A program made the position numbers and the translations under genes. A stretch of 64,000 bases of DNA from Nematostella vectensis. Taxonomy: Eukaryota > Cnidaria > Anthozoa > Actiniaria > Edwardsiidae. Each line of letters starts with the position of its first letter. Positions within the stretch are counted from its first letter, which is position 1. The DNA lies in assembly GCF_932526225.1 (NCBI RefSeq), contig NC_064048.1:2557597-2621596 (forward strand), in the 5' to 3' direction. The notes under the pieces are model-generated. The model made no database searches. It had not been told where the DNA came from and saw only the letters and a program-made list of their open reading frames with translations. This document shows positions 33,904 through 46,436 of this stretch, in pieces.

Positions 33904-36900
33904 ATGGCTAGAGAGCAAAAAGACGTGGATAAACAATACAAACTTGTGGTTGTTGGAGGTGGTGGTGTTGGTAAAAGTGCACTGACTATCCAATTTATCC
34001 AGAGCCACTTTGTGAGCGATTACGACCCAACAATTGAGGATTCGTACCGAAAACAGTGTGTAATAGACGAAAGAGTGGCTCATTTAGATAGTAAGTATGC
34101 TATTCGTTTGATTTAGTGTATTTTTGTGTGGATATTTAGCTTAGAGTAGCTACAAATCAAACATTTATTTGCCACAAATCCCCCTATAGCGTGCGAGCTA
34201 GCTCGGCGTACCAGACTTGATTAAATTTACAGTTTCGAATGTTCGTTAATGGAACATTTTAATCGAGTAAAACGAGGCTGTGTGAGTACAATGCTGGTAC
34301 ACTGCAATAACGTAGGTGTTTGATGAAAATATTGCATGTGTATAGGAATTTCACGCGCCCAGATAAAGAGCTAGCTATTTTGATTCCCTCCTAAAACAAA
34401 ACCCTCTTGTTCGAAGCCTCTCAGTTTTAGCACACTCTTGTTTCCTCCTAAACTATCATTATTACTCGTGTTTTTTTTCTGGCGGGATTGTTTTTTAGAT
34501 AATCTCAGCTACAATATTTTATAGACCAAAGAAACAGAATACTCTATTAACAGACGTACACACATTGATTTATGTATTTATGCACCTAGAGATGTCTGTC
34601 TGTTGATAAAAAATGCCCATCACTTTAAAATTTATCTTCGACCAGATTATTTTCGGACAATTTGCTTAATCTTACATTATATTATACAGATTTCGCAACT
34701 ACCTGTTTCTGATATTACATTAATTTAGGTGTTGTCAATGTAGATTTTCATAACATAATACTCTTAATACCCCTTGAATTTTAAATGAATACACCCCATA
34801 ATACCCAAATTTTAGGCTTCGTATTTGATATTACGACTTTTAGAGTCTTAATTTAGAAGAAACTCTTATTTATAAGGCTTGTATTTCCTGAAGAATATCA
34901 GGAAATACAATATGTGTGCAATGGCTATTTACGTACTCTATTACTATTGCTATTTACATATTGTATCATGCCATTCACACACTCGGCGTTACACAAATAA
35001 TGTCCACTGTCAATATGTTTCCCCTAAAACATCCAATAGACCTTTAGTTCTTATTTAATTTTGTTTATTAGCTATAAATTGCACCATTCTGTTCATTCTA
35101 GATAGCTTTGTTATGATTTCCTGTGTTCAGTAATATTTCCCACACTTGGCATATTATAAACATGCATCATTATAGGACTGGTTCAGCATTAATGGAAAGC
35201 CTTCTCCCTTCTGCAGATTAAGTCATATTTTGTTTATTGTTATGTTACTTTGATATTTCTTTTCATTGCACAATCGTTCTGTAACCTATTGTCTTCAGGC
35301 AACTACCCCCCTAACCCTGCTAATCCAGTGTATTATTTTTTCAAGTACTTTGCCATATCAACAAATAAATGTTTTTCTTCATTGAGCTTATTACCCTTTG
35401 GTGTTTCAGGGTCATAAGGGGGTATTTTTGGTGATTCTTGAACAGACTTTATAGGTTTTTGTGAACTATGCAAGAGAAATGTATACCATCTCTTTGTGAT
35501 TCATGAGTGTGGAATATCAGGCCTGCAGCAAGGGAAATCTGGGTGTGGAAAGGACTACCCCTGAAAGGTGTCCTCGATTGATCCACTAAATTGATTCATT
35601 TGATATGCTTAATTGCCTTCCAGAATACTGTACAATTGCCAAAAATCATGAAAAAGCTACTGTACATAGATTCTGTTGGTATATTTTTCGGTATATTCAA
35701 ACATTTTTTTTATGAATTATGATTTTTCTTTTCACATTTATAATGTACGGGCTGATAAGGCTAAGGTAAAGCCATTACACCAATTTATGGTCTAGAAATT
35801 GTTAAATATTGATATATTTCAATTTATTTTAGTAATCATATCTCTGTTGTCTTCGATGCATTCCTTACATGGTGTGGTTACAGTATAAATTCTTATCAAA
35901 ATTTGGCAAAAATACATATATAATTGATGGTCCTTTCTTTGGTCGATTCTAACCAAAAAATATTCAGTTCCAAACAATTCAGTAAGGAATGGGGACCAAA
36001 TATATGCAGTTTTGCAGTAATAGGCTCAATTGCTAGATTCATGTTTTTTTTTCAATTTGTTTAAACAATTTTGTGATAGACACAGTTCAAAATATAGAGA
36101 CCACAAATAGATTGACAAGTTCAGTCTAAACTTTAGCCAATGGATTTTCTTATCTTGAATAACATTGACCACATCACTAATTCACATAGCTTAGAATGAT
36201 AATTCTCATATAATCTTATCAAAATATAAATATTAACAAGTTTTAGTGGCCCATTAAGCCTTTATTTAGCATTCTTAGTTTACTGAATTTCCTATAATCT
36301 GCTTACTGGCTGGGACTAGCTATTTTATCTCTGGTTCCTTCTGATACGCTTTTAAGTACAGTTAAAGCTGGTTACATTTGAATATTTTAGAATGTTGTGT
36401 GTTAACTACAGTACTCTTTCGTTTGAGCATTTAACGATAGCTTTAAATCCTTCTTTTTTTCTGGCTTATATTTATCAAAAAAAATAGATAAGGGCTTAAC
36501 TTTTTTTTTTCTTGTTTTCTAAATGAAAGACTAAATAGAATAATCAGAGCCACCCTTTCCAATTTCTAACAAAATTCACCTAATGCCTAACAACATGTAA
36601 CAATTAGGGCAATGAATGTACAGTTTTTATTTTTTTGTCTATGGATGTTAATCTTGAATTATTGTCTGTAAGCATTTGCAGCGCAGTTGGCAGAGTAGCG
36701 CCCTCTAGTGCCTCTCATGGCTGGGTTCCATTCCTTGTTCTGACATGAGTAGAGTTTGTTGGTTTCCGCCTTTTTTCTAAGGCCTTTCCTCACTCAACAT
36801 AACCAATAATTTTGGTCTAAGCAGTGTTCCATGGTTAGATATTAGCCGTATGGTGGCTGCCTTAGGCACCTTCTATGTCTTGACCAGACTATATCTGCAT

Positions 36901-39765
36901 CATAATAATTTAGCATTCCAGCTGCAAGAGAAGTGATAAACTTACCAATTTTATTGACTTATTTATTTATCTGACTAATTTCTACAAATCCTCCCCTTTC
37001 AGTTCTTGATACTGCAGGACAAGAGGTATGTACAAATTTGATAAAATGACTTATTTATCACTTTTATGATGAAGTATCTAAAGATTTTATTTGTTCAGTA
37101 AAAACACAGACAGCCAAACAGGCAGAGGGTCGGTTGGTTAGACAGACGGCCATTCAGCCAGGAGTAATGCATATCACTACGTACTGTAAAAGTATTTATT
37201 CATTATGTTATTATCTTTCAATTTGTAGGAGTTTAGTGCTATGCGAGAGCAGTACATGCGAAGCGGAGAGGGTTTCTTACTTGTCTTTTCAGTAACAGAT
37301 CGATCAAGGTATGCTACTGTGTTCATATGTACTAACAAGGCCCTACATAAACTTTTTAGCAATGAGCCATTGGCTCCTAAATGGTCAAATCTGGTTGCCA
37401 ACATGCAGTATTAAGTTGCCAATTTCTTTAAAGAAACTCTTGAATTGAGATATCTTTTTTTTAATTTTACAACTTGGGATACCTGTTGTTTTAATACTGT
37501 ATTACTTGGGATACCTGTGGTTATTATATAAAAAGGTATACCCTTGTGTACAGGGCTCCATGTCTCCCTTCCCAGAATTCTTTGTATTGTTGTTTTTATT
37601 AATTAAGGTTTTAAAGTAATGTGTAGTTCCAGAAAATACCCACACCCCCCTATTGAGGGGGTAGGAGGTATGAGCCCCCACCCCTCTGGAATTTCCAACT
37701 CCCTGGAAAAATAAATACAGTAACTGTTAAGGAAAAAGAGCATTTTACCCCCCTCCCCTCTGGAAATTCCTGGGCATTTGAACCCCCCACCCCGCTGGAA
37801 TTTCCAATCCCCTCAATGTGGGAGGTATGGATATTTTCTGGAAATACACAATACAGTAGCTATCATACAGATGCTTCAGCAACTCTTTCACTTTCTTCTA
37901 CAGTGGAACTTTGGCCTTTTAATATCTGCTTTATAAAAGTGTCTAAATATTTAGGACAGTTTTCCTTCTTTAAAAGGCCACTTTATAAAGAACACCAATC
38001 AATCACATTGTAACAAGAATTTTTTCTGATGAAAGCAATGCAAGCGAAGCATCCTGTCTTGTCTGAACTAGCCCCCTTTAAAATTTTCACTGATCTTTAT
38101 TTTTTTATCTCTTCCAGTTTTGAAGAAATAAACAAATTTTATAACCAAATCCTTAGAGTAAAAGATAGGTAAGTGATGCTTGTTATTTTGTTTACAGTAC
38201 AAAAAGTGTGATTATGGTTAATTAATTGTTTCTATCTGTTTTTTTTTTTTTTAGGACAGAATTTCCTATGATTATTTGTGGTAACAAATCTGATTTGGAA
38301 TATGAACGAACGGTAAGATTGCTCTGTACCCTTTTAATGTACAATATTATGGCAGGATTGAACTGAGCCATAGCAGGCCTTATAGTTTAGATTTTAGGAA
38401 ATTTTGGAAAGCTTGGAAAAATAGTAAAAACTATGGAATTGCTAAAATAACCACCCAGTTTCATCAAACAACAATTTATCTCCTTTTATTTCAATTACAA
38501 AAATGATGTACAGTATCACATTGAGCAGAGGGTAATGGATTGAAAAAAGAACTCTCAGGTTTCCATAAAGGCTCTTTATTTACTCAAACCTTGAAATTGC
38601 ATAACGTTAGCTCGTCAGCAGATTGGGGCCTCTCACCTCTGCTGATACGTGTGCGTTTCACTGTCAAGACATGGATAGTATCTTTCTGTTTCTCGGCCTT
38701 GAATTTGGGCTGTATTTGAGCTTACTAGAAGCTTGTGTTCCTCAGTTCCTCCAGGATGGGCTATTCTTAATTTTAATATTAGGACTTGAAAGGGCCTGGA
38801 TTACATAGGATGCTCTAAAACACATTAGCTTAACTACATAATGATCATTTCATGGAAAATTGGTTACTTTCTGCTTTTAATACTTGGTTGAAAACTAAAA
38901 AGCAGGGAGATTTTATGTTGGTTCAGTCCCACAGTATTGAATGTAAACAGTGCGCCTGACTGGGGCTCTTTAATGTTTTTCATAATCCCAGGTTTCTACA
39001 GCAGAGGGCCAAGAACTTGCAAGGCAGTTGAGAGTAAGTATTCTTTGCTAATGGCCACAGGTAGCCCAGAGTGTTAGCACGTCAGCGTATGGGGCTTCTC
39101 ACCACAGGTGACCCAGTTTGTTAGCATGTCAGCGTATGGGGCCTCTCACCACAAGTGGCCCAGTGTGTTTAACGTGTCAGCTTATGGACCTCTTATCTCT
39201 TTCAAATGGCACTTCCCTTTGTGTCCGGAGCCAGACTTTACTCAATATTACACACATTGTTAACATATTTTTGACATGTTGTTTCTTTTGTTTTTCAACC
39301 AGATACAATACTTGGAAACTAGTGCAAAGCAGAGGACGAATGTCGACCAGGCATTCCATGACCTTGTTCGTGCAATACGGTGAGCTATAAATGCCCCATG
39401 TTCTGTTAAAGAATGTCGATCAACCACTCCTTTGTTATATTTTTTATGTTTATTATAATATGTACAACAGTTTATTTGCAAGAAAACTACAAAATATCAA
39501 TCCCCAATGAAGTCTGATACGTTATTGACAATAATTGATAGAAAATATCTTGGTTACTTGCTTGAATTAGCCAATGAAAATGGATGCTTTGTGTGACTCT
39601 GAAATGTGCGGGGGCGTAAATACTTGAAATCTTTGTATTTTTGCATTACATTAAAATGCTTCCATTCACATGAACTCCGTCCCATTTATTTTTAGGCGAT
39701 TCACAGTAGCGACTGAGGCCCCACCCAAAGACAAGAAGTCAGGCAAAAAGTGTACAATTCTATAG
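33904..39765 (+). CDS. R-Ras/TC21-like small GTPase
   Basis: Eight exons: 33904-34090, 37003-37025, 37229-37308, 38118-38168, 38255-38312, 38992-39033, 39303-39379 and 39696-39765. All introns are GT-AG, and the frame closes at 195 residues. The P-loop GGGGVGKS (18-25), switch [10 protein letters not shown] (40-48), DTAGQE (65-70), NKSD (124-127) and ETSAK (152-156) are all present and canonical, so it should bind and hydrolyse GTP. The positions equal to Ras G12, A59 and Q61 (G20, A67, Q69) are unmutated. The GGGG P-loop, ILRVKDR and CVIDER resemble R-Ras and R-Ras2/TC21 more than H/K-Ras; M-Ras is the alternative. The C-terminus is Lys-rich and ends CTIL, a CaaX box whose final Leu predicts geranylgeranylation, hence membrane attachment. 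The start is the ATG at 33904; an in-frame stop lies upstream at 33811. Intron 1 is 2.9 kb. Confidence 0.96.
37627..37850. mobile_element. Foldback element in Ras intron 3
   Basis: The left end ttccagaaaatacccacacc is an imperfect inverted repeat of the right end gaggtatggatattttctggaa-type sequence. The middle contains repeats of cccctctggaatttcc. Noncoding. Confidence 0.55.
39055..39195. repeat. Short tandem repeat in Ras intron 6, three units
   Basis: Three diverged units of about 45-55 bp share gtcagcgtatggggc, tctcaccaca and ggcccagtgtgtt-like parts. A related single segment lies at about 38608-38640 in the previous intron. Confidence 0.6.
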
Positions 39766-41497
39766 AGTGACCAAAGCCTTACATATGTTTCTTGCCTGTA
39801 ATCACTACGATGCTGTTGGCAGCACTAAGCCTAATCAGGCGTTATGACTGGGTTTCCTGTGGCGGGTTCTCACATGTGTGACATCACAGGAAATAATTAA
39901 GCTCGTCCCAGACCTCTCACCATCTCTTCAAGCACAGGAAGCCTTATTGGGTCTTGGCTGGGCAATAGCATCTACTCAGCAGAATGCTTGCCGAACCTTT
40001 CCTTTTTTCATGTCAAAGATTTCAAATTACAGAACAATGGTTATTTTGGTAAGGGAAAGCTGTGGTCCAAGGAATAATTTATTTGTTATCAGGAAGGGAT
40101 TGTCATTTCTGACGTACCTCTAAAATCATGCATTGATATTTTTAGTCTTTGAAAAAGGGGGGAAGATTTGGCTCGAACCCTGTGTAATAATCAGTGAATT
40201 GAATCACAAAAGCTTCTTTTGTTTGGTAGAACGAATCATGATGAAAACAGAGCTGATAAGAAAGGTGTCCCGCGGAAATTGTTTTTTTCATCGGGGTAAA
40301 GCCAAGGATTTATTATCCCGGTACAGTTTTCCGTCTAAAATGCTATGGAATTAAATAAGGTAAACCAGTCTGCCATTCTATGCTCCCAAATAATCCAAAG
40401 TCATGCAAAGGATGTTAACATTTCGCTAAATCAATCAAGAAGATGATATATTTTAACCAAGTTGTTTTTGAAGTATCAGATTTCAGTCGTGATTTTTTGT
40501 CCAGCTCTCGTGCAAGTAGATTGTCGTATTTGTAAACAATACCCAAAGAGTAGCTGATCTGCACTAAAAAGACTCTAAGAAGACCATTTCCTAGCTAAAT
40601 ACCAAGTGTGAAAAAGCATCCATTTCCATCGGCTGGTTTGGGAAAGCTATTTGTGATTTTTTAGATTTTTTTTTTATTGAATTCCGTAAATCGTGAAATA
40701 TTAAACATTGTTTGAAGGTGGTTATTTTGAGATTTCGTCACATATTTTTTCCAATATTGGAAAAAAACAATGAAATAGGTGTGGCTCTTTTAAGTCCTTG
40801 CAACCGACCTTACAGACAATGTTTTTTAAATCATATTTAATTAATCAAAATATTTTTTATTAAATTAATTTCTAAATAATGGACATCATCAAAAATATCT
40901 ATGCATTTTACGTTTTATCAATAGAATAGAGTCGTTTGTGCGTAGAATGGAGTGAACTTCACAGCTATTTACGCGGATTTATTTCCCTACACCTTGCAAT
41001 GATGTTAATCGCGGCACGGAAATTTCGTCTCACCATTCGGGCACAGAGACTTAGAGGGTTCCCCCCCTTGTTGGGCGTGGCAGATTTGGTATCTTGAAGG
41101 GTAGGAAATTAAGAGTAGCTAACAGGTCTCAGGTTCTTGTGATAAGATTTAATTTTAAAATATATTCTCTTACAGTATATACGAAATACAGAAGGCTATT
41201 TATCAGTATTTGAGTAGTGTGTGGGATGTTAGAGTGTTTACAAGATTGATTTAAATTCTTGTACTATAAACACTGTGATTGCAGACGCGGTGACCGCGCG
41301 CAAATCAAACAAACAGTCACAAATATTAACAGTTTTCAGATTCGGAAAAGAAAGTTATTTACCGGCTTTCACTGTTTCCTAACGCTCGGTCGTAGTTTTT
41401 CTTAATACGACCCCCCCCCCCCCCCCCCCCAGCAGGTAAATAACATATATTTTTTCTTGGTGGTCAAGATCTCCCCTTATTTTTCTTCGACCAACAG
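39766..41497. other. Ras 3' region and intergenic DNA
   Basis: The first several hundred bases are presumably the Ras 3' UTR. Part of it (about 39845-39960) is a reversed copy of the dispersed repeat at 31390-31535. No unambiguous AATAAA was identified close to the stop. A poly-C tract lies at about 41410-41430. No further gene was recognised. Confidence 0.4.
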
Positions 41498-41837
41498 ACA
41501 GTGCTGAAAAACCCAAGACTAGTTCCAGTACCGCGCGGTTGAACCAGCCTTTTTGGTTTAAAATGGCGGCTTTTTACTGGCGAACCGTCACATTTTGGCG
41601 AATGCTAAGATAACTAGCGAAAAGCTAAGGCTAAAATTTCCTTTATGACTCCCTCATTATTACACAAATCTGTCATCTTTTTTACAGTATGGTATGGCAC
41701 AGTATGGTTAACGCTGTACAGTAAGTCAAAACAGCGACCGAAGTCAGCCATTCGTACCTTTACTCGAACGATTCAACACTGAGATTTTGTTTGTTTTCGC
41801 CAGAACACGCGCATGCGCATACGTTATTCAGCACTGT
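41498..41837. mobile_element. Non-autonomous DNA element with acagtgctgaa termini, copy 2
   Basis: It has the same ends and strongly similar body as 124-461, in the same orientation. It differs by small indels, such as an insertion containing tatggtatggcacagtatgg. It lies about 1 kb upstream of the Methuselah-like receptor. Confidence 0.75.
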
Positions 41838-42871
41838 CCGTCCAACGCTATTTGTGTCTCGCTCCTGGCTCCCGCTGTTTGCTGGGTTAGATAGTAGCAG
41901 TGTTAATATAGATTCATATGAAATTGATCTTAAGTACTCCAAAAAGCGAAATCCTCCTCTTCTCATACGACTGCCCACCTTGTACCCTTTTCTCTAGAAT
42001 CGGAGCACAACCGAGGAGCTGTCAATTTTGCCTTAGAAAGAATTCGATACACAGTTCCATGCGGCGCTCAGAGTGGCGACAGACCGGCAATCAGGAGACC
42101 AGTGTTGTACTCCTGTATTTCAGATTTCTAAACATTGCTGGTAACTCGGCGTTGTCCTTTTCTTGAAATAAAATTGGTGCACATGCTGTCGCGTGATTTT
42201 CATAGAATTTTTCCTGAGTCCGCACTCCTAGTGCTGGATAGTTATTTTCTCGTTTTGTTTTGTTGACTTTTTTTGCATTTTTTATTTCATTTTGTTTGTC
42301 ATTTTGACGTGTTTTCTTATTTTTACAAGCTAAAGTTTTGTGCTTTTTATTAGCATATGAAGCATTTTTAGCTTGTCTTCAGCCTTTCACAAAAATATGT
42401 CAGTCCCTAACGGCATTATTGACCTTTTTTCTCCCCCCCCCCCCCCCCCCCCGAAATTTCTTCCCTTTTATTTCATTAATTCATGTTTGCATGTATTATT
42501 TGTTCAAGGCCATTTATTAGAATAATGAAATTATTACATGAGTTTAATCTTCAGGGTTTCTGGTTCTGGATAGTTGTTAATCCAAATAAGATAATAATTG
42601 TCACGAAATTTGCTAATTTGGTGTTAAAATATGTTTTAAAGTGACTTTTTATGATGATGATAAAAGTTCATTTATAGCGTTTTTCTTTCTTTAAAGCAGG
42701 TGGTATTATGTCATGATTATTCTAATGATGTTAAACTTGACTAATTGAGCAGTTTACATCTGTCACTTTGGCATAAATACGTAAGAAGACAAACACGAAC
42801 AAATTAGTTTACTCCAAACCTATCTCTTCTAGCTGTCGTTTGAAGAATACCGCAAGAGCGCTCTCCAAAGC

Positions 42872-45800
42872 ATGAAATACAAGGTAACATTCCTCTTTTT
42901 TATTTTCGGTTATATTTCTCTCGCCTGCTGTGAAAAAGATCGCCAATTTGGTGATCTAAATGAAAATGGAGAGACGCGAGGAATGGGAGTTATGGATACA
43001 TTGAGCCAGGCAACTGTCGAAAAACAAGCTCTTGTGCGGGAAATTGTAGCGACATCCCTTAGGGAAGATTTACAAATTCTTCTTGATAACAAGAAAAACA
43101 GAAAGAAAGAGCGAATTGAAAATGTTATTGAGTCAGTGACAAGTGAAAACAATTACGACCTGAACAAGCTATCCAAAGATGTCAAAAAAGGCCATTTGAG
43201 CGCTTTTCCAAGTTGCAACGATGAGGTGTATCCATTTAAAGAGAGGAAAATCATAAAGGACCGGGTAAAACATGAAAAAACCGAGCTTTCTGAGAAGGGT
43301 TCCGAGCAAGGCGTCGATGTGTATGATGGCAGTTCAACAGCTAAGAGTTCTTCGAAAATGCCACTTAAAAGAGAAGAAGACGCAGGCCATAGCTTATCCA
43401 TAAAAAGGCTAACTAAAGAGACTGAACCAACACCTGCAATCAAGGACCATGAAAGTCAATTAGCGAAGACGGCGAAGAGAGCTATTAATCTGAATATCGG
43501 AACAAATGAAATAATAACCCAGGCTCCATCAAGCCCAATTAAACCACAAAACTCAGAGATTCGTGAAAAAATAATTTACAAGATAAGTAAGACAAATGTT
43601 GGAGATGATACATTTATTTTCGCTGCAGCTAAGACCTATGAACCAGAACGACAATTAGAGAGATCTAACAAGAATCAGAATGAAGCAACTGGAGAAGCTA
43701 CATCTGCTTTTTCTATTGGCAGTTTCAAGCCTGCTTATAGAGTAAGAAGGGATTTTGCAATTCCTCCATCGGTACCGTGCTCGAACGAGAAATTGTCCTG
43801 CAAGAACCGATGTCAATTGGAGCGGAGCAAGGGACAAACTGACCAAGAGGTACGCTGCTTCTGCGATCCGTACTGCAACATTTATGAAGACTGTTGTTTT
43901 GACTATGCGTTCGAATGCGTGGGAAACTCAACACTACCGACACAGGAAAACGAAGAGTGGAGTTGCTTGGATGAACGGAATGAGAACGGTGGGATCTGGA
44001 TGATAAATTCATGTCCACAAGGATGGAAGGATAGTGCTGTAAATCAAAGCTGTGAGTTAGACTGGTTGGAAGATCTTAACTACGACAACTATAAGGACCG
44101 TCTTGCGGTCGCTTCCAGCGACGGGAGAACATTCAGAAATAGATTTTGTGGGCTTTGTCATGGTCTTCCAGTGGAAAATTTGTCCTTTTATGGACTCTTT
44201 TTCGTTTGCTCCCTCACGCCGCTAAAAGGATCAACGCAATCTGAGGCTTTACAGTTTCTCTTTGAATATTGCTCACAACCTTACCAAACACCCAAAGAAG
44301 GCATGTACCGACGATATTGCATTGATAAGGTGCCAAATTGTTACCAAGGCAACGCCCCTCAAAACAATTCGTTGAGTGAAAAGTGTCAATCTACAGTTCA
44401 CGGTATTGTATTTGAGCAAACGCAAAATAGGATAAACTACAAGAATAAATATTGTGCTTATTGCAATGGGGTTTTTAATATCGCGTGTGGGCCGGCCAAA
44501 GGGTTTTCTCGAGGAGTGGCTGGACAAGGAAAGTCGATCTCTGTCCTGATGGATCTCGGCGGGGAATCGAGTGGATCGCGACAAGTGAATGTCCAATGCT
44601 CAGAGGGCTTAGTGTACGATGTTTACTTAGAAACCTGCAGATCGGGGTATTCGCCGAGTATTCTTATGTCGACCGAGCGGAAATTTAGAGTACGGTTGTG
44701 GCTAAAGTGCAGCAAGGCTATTCCTTTTTCAGCCACAAATGAAGAGTTTATGTGGTCCATAACATCGAAATACGGCCTTGAAAACACTACAGTAAAAAAC
44801 GGAGAGTTTGTCAAGAAATCATTTGAGCCATTTTATACCGCCTCATTCGATCTTTCCATAAGTTCAAGTAATGATAGCTCCGCCCTTCACGAGATCCTTA
44901 ATTTCGAGAAGCCGTTTTCCCTGTTGATCAACAATGAAACCTTCATAGTTTTAAAAGCCTCTAAAAGAACTATGTCATGCAATGACCTCGATGTTTTCTC
45001 GGGGAAGGAATACACGTTTTTACCTTATTCACACCAAGTATTTATTAATATCACCGAAGAAACACTCAATGAAGGGGAATACTTTGCAAACATTTCAGCG
45101 GGAATAGATCAAACTGTTCTACTGTCTGGTCCAGTCCAAGTTTGCCGATTTGTTAACTGCTCCAGCCCAATGATCGCTCTTCAGAAAGACGAGTATGACT
45201 TACTGAAGAACCGGTCTGTGTTCCACAAGGCATCTGGAACTATGCATAAGCGAAAGGATTACTTAAACATCAACAACACAGTCTTCATTTGCACGAGTTT
45301 CAGCAGAGACTACATTAGCCCCGTCCCTAACAATGCTGAGAAAGTTCTTGTGATATTAACTTATGTTGGGTTCTCCCTGTCTATTTCTTTCCTTCTCGTA
45401 TTCCTGGTCACTTTCTCGATTTTCCAGGAACTCAGGACACTTCCTGGAATACACGTGATGAATCTCGCGACGTCGCTTTTGGCTGCTCATATGCTTTGGC
45501 TTGCTGGATCTGGACAGACTGAGGATCATTCCGCCTGTCAGATAATTGCTATTGCGCTGCATTACTCCTTCCTTTCCTCGTTCACATGGATGTCAGTCAT
45601 AGCATTCGACACTTGGCGGGCTTTCTCAAGCAAAACCCGACGACACAACAACGTTATAAATTGGAAGCGTGTTGGCCGCGTGATAGCGCTTGGCTGGCTC
45701 CCTCCTCTCGGTTTCGTTATTCTATGCGTTGCTCTTGACCAATCAGGAACCGTTACCATTGACTATGGCGGTGCCAAAGGCTGCTGGATAAATAATAAAT

Positions 45801-46213
45801 GGTCAAACATATTCTTCTTTGCTGTCCCTGTTCTTGGTCTGCTGATATGGAATATCGTGTTTTTCGTCCTAACTGTTGTTGCAATAAGAAAGGTGATGAA
45901 GCAATCGTCTATGGCCCAAGACAAGGAGTCGTATCGTAATGACCTTGTTATCTACGCTAAGATAGCATCTCTGATGGGATTCACGTGGTTGTTTGGGTTC
46001 TTGGCGCCATTCACAACGTATTTTCTCATGTTCCCGTTTGTCATCTGCAATTCCCTTCAAGGGGTCTTCATCGCAGTTGCTTTCCTTATGAATGGAAAGG
46101 TAAAGAAATTGTACTGTAACCTAATGAAGAAGAGTGATAGTACTAACTCTTTATCAAACTCGACGAAGCATAGACGATACAATTCGAATAGATCAGAGGA
46201 GACCCAGATTTAA
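42872..46213 (+). CDS. Methuselah-like receptor with somatomedin-B domain, single exon
   Basis: An uninterrupted frame of 1113 codons. Residues 1-20 are a hydrophobic signal peptide. Residues about 21-300 are a charged, Cys-free Lys/Glu/Ser-rich spacer. Residues 303-349 form a somatomedin-B domain with eight cysteines (CFCDPYC, DCCFDY). A Cys-rich region follows, with two copies of an aromatic-Cys-x-x-Cys-Gly motif (FCGLCHG near 426, YCAYCNG near 528). Seven helices span about 824-1075 (first LTYVGFSLSISFLLVF), with the class B hallmarks CQII in loop 1, GCWIN in loop 2 and FTWLFGF in helix 6. The cytoplasmic tail is 38 residues and Ser-rich. No HL/T GPS cleavage motif is present before helix 1, which separates it from adhesion receptors and fits Methuselah-like receptors. 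The ligand is unknown. The start ATG is preceded by about 60 bp without competing ATG in good context. Confidence 0.93.
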   Translation: MKYKVTFLFFIFGYISLACCEKDRQFGDLNENGETRGMGVMDTLSQATVEKQALVREIVATSLREDLQILLDNKKNRKKERIENVIESVTSENNYDLNKLSKDVKKGHLSAFPSCNDEVYPFKERKIIKDRVKHEKTELSEKGSEQGVDVYDGSSTAKSSSKMPLKREEDAGHSLSIKRLTKETEPTPAIKDHESQLAKTAKRAINLNIGTNEIITQAPSSPIKPQNSEIREKIIYKISKTNVGDDTFIFAAAKTYEPERQLERSNKNQNEATGEATSAFSIGSFKPAYRVRRDFAIPPSVPCSNEKLSCKNRCQLERSKGQTDQEVRCFCDPYCNIYEDCCFDYAFECVGNSTLPTQENEEWSCLDERNENGGIWMINSCPQGWKDSAVNQSCELDWLEDLNYDNYKDRLAVASSDGRTFRNRFCGLCHGLPVENLSFYGLFFVCSLTPLKGSTQSEALQFLFEYCSQPYQTPKEGMYRRYCIDKVPNCYQGNAPQNNSLSEKCQSTVHGIVFEQTQNRINYKNKYCAYCNGVFNIACGPAKGFSRGVAGQGKSISVLMDLGGESSGSRQVNVQCSEGLVYDVYLETCRSGYSPSILMSTERKFRVRLWLKCSKAIPFSATNEEFMWSITSKYGLENTTVKNGEFVKKSFEPFYTASFDLSISSSNDSSALHEILNFEKPFSLLINNETFIVLKASKRTMSCNDLDVFSGKEYTFLPYSHQVFINITEETLNEGEYFANISAGIDQTVLLSGPVQVCRFVNCSSPMIALQKDEYDLLKNRSVFHKASGTMHKRKDYLNINNTVFICTSFSRDYISPVPNNAEKVLVILTYVGFSLSISFLLVFLVTFSIFQELRTLPGIHVMNLATSLLAAHMLWLAGSGQTEDHSACQIIAIALHYSFLSSFTWMSVIAFDTWRAFSSKTRRHNNVINWKRVGRVIALGWLPPLGFVILCVALDQSGTVTIDYGGAKGCWINNKWSNIFFFAVPVLGLLIWNIVFFVLTVVAIRKVMKQSSMAQDKESYRNDLVIYAKIASLMGFTWLFGFLAPFTTYFLMFPFVICNSLQGVFIAVAFLMNGKVKKLYCNLMKKSDSTNSLSNSTKHRRYNSNRSEETQI

Positions 46214-46333
46214 GTTAATATAAAAAAAAGTATCAAAAAATAGTGGTAGTATTTTAGTTGATAGTTTGCCCAAACACTTCTACTTGTTTACTTATAGCTC
46301 AGCCAGTTTGTTGCTATTAACGTCCTCTTTTAA

Positions 46334-46405
46334 GATTCACCCAGCTCTCTTTAATTCCAAATTATGTTTAAACATAATTTGGAATTAAAGAGAGCTGGGT
46401 GAATC
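46334..46405. repeat. Perfect 72-bp palindrome in the 3' flank of the receptor gene
   Basis: Thirty-six bases beginning gattcacccagctctcttta and ending atgttt are followed without any spacer by their exact reverse complement. It lies 121 bp after the receptor stop codon and directly before the 33-bp minisatellite. A transcript would fold into a 36-bp stem. Zero-spacer perfect palindromes of this size are usually unstable, so either it is recent or the assembly may contain a local foldback artefact. Confidence 0.95.
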
Positions 46406-46436
46406 CAAGAGCGTTGAAGTATGAGTGTGTTTGATT

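Noticed and set aside
36675..36745. tRNA-like sequence (agcgcagttggcagag and ggttccattcc) in Ras intron 1
   Set aside because: It resembles A- and B-box promoter elements of a tRNA-derived SINE, but I could not fold a cloverleaf or find a second copy, so it was not annotated.
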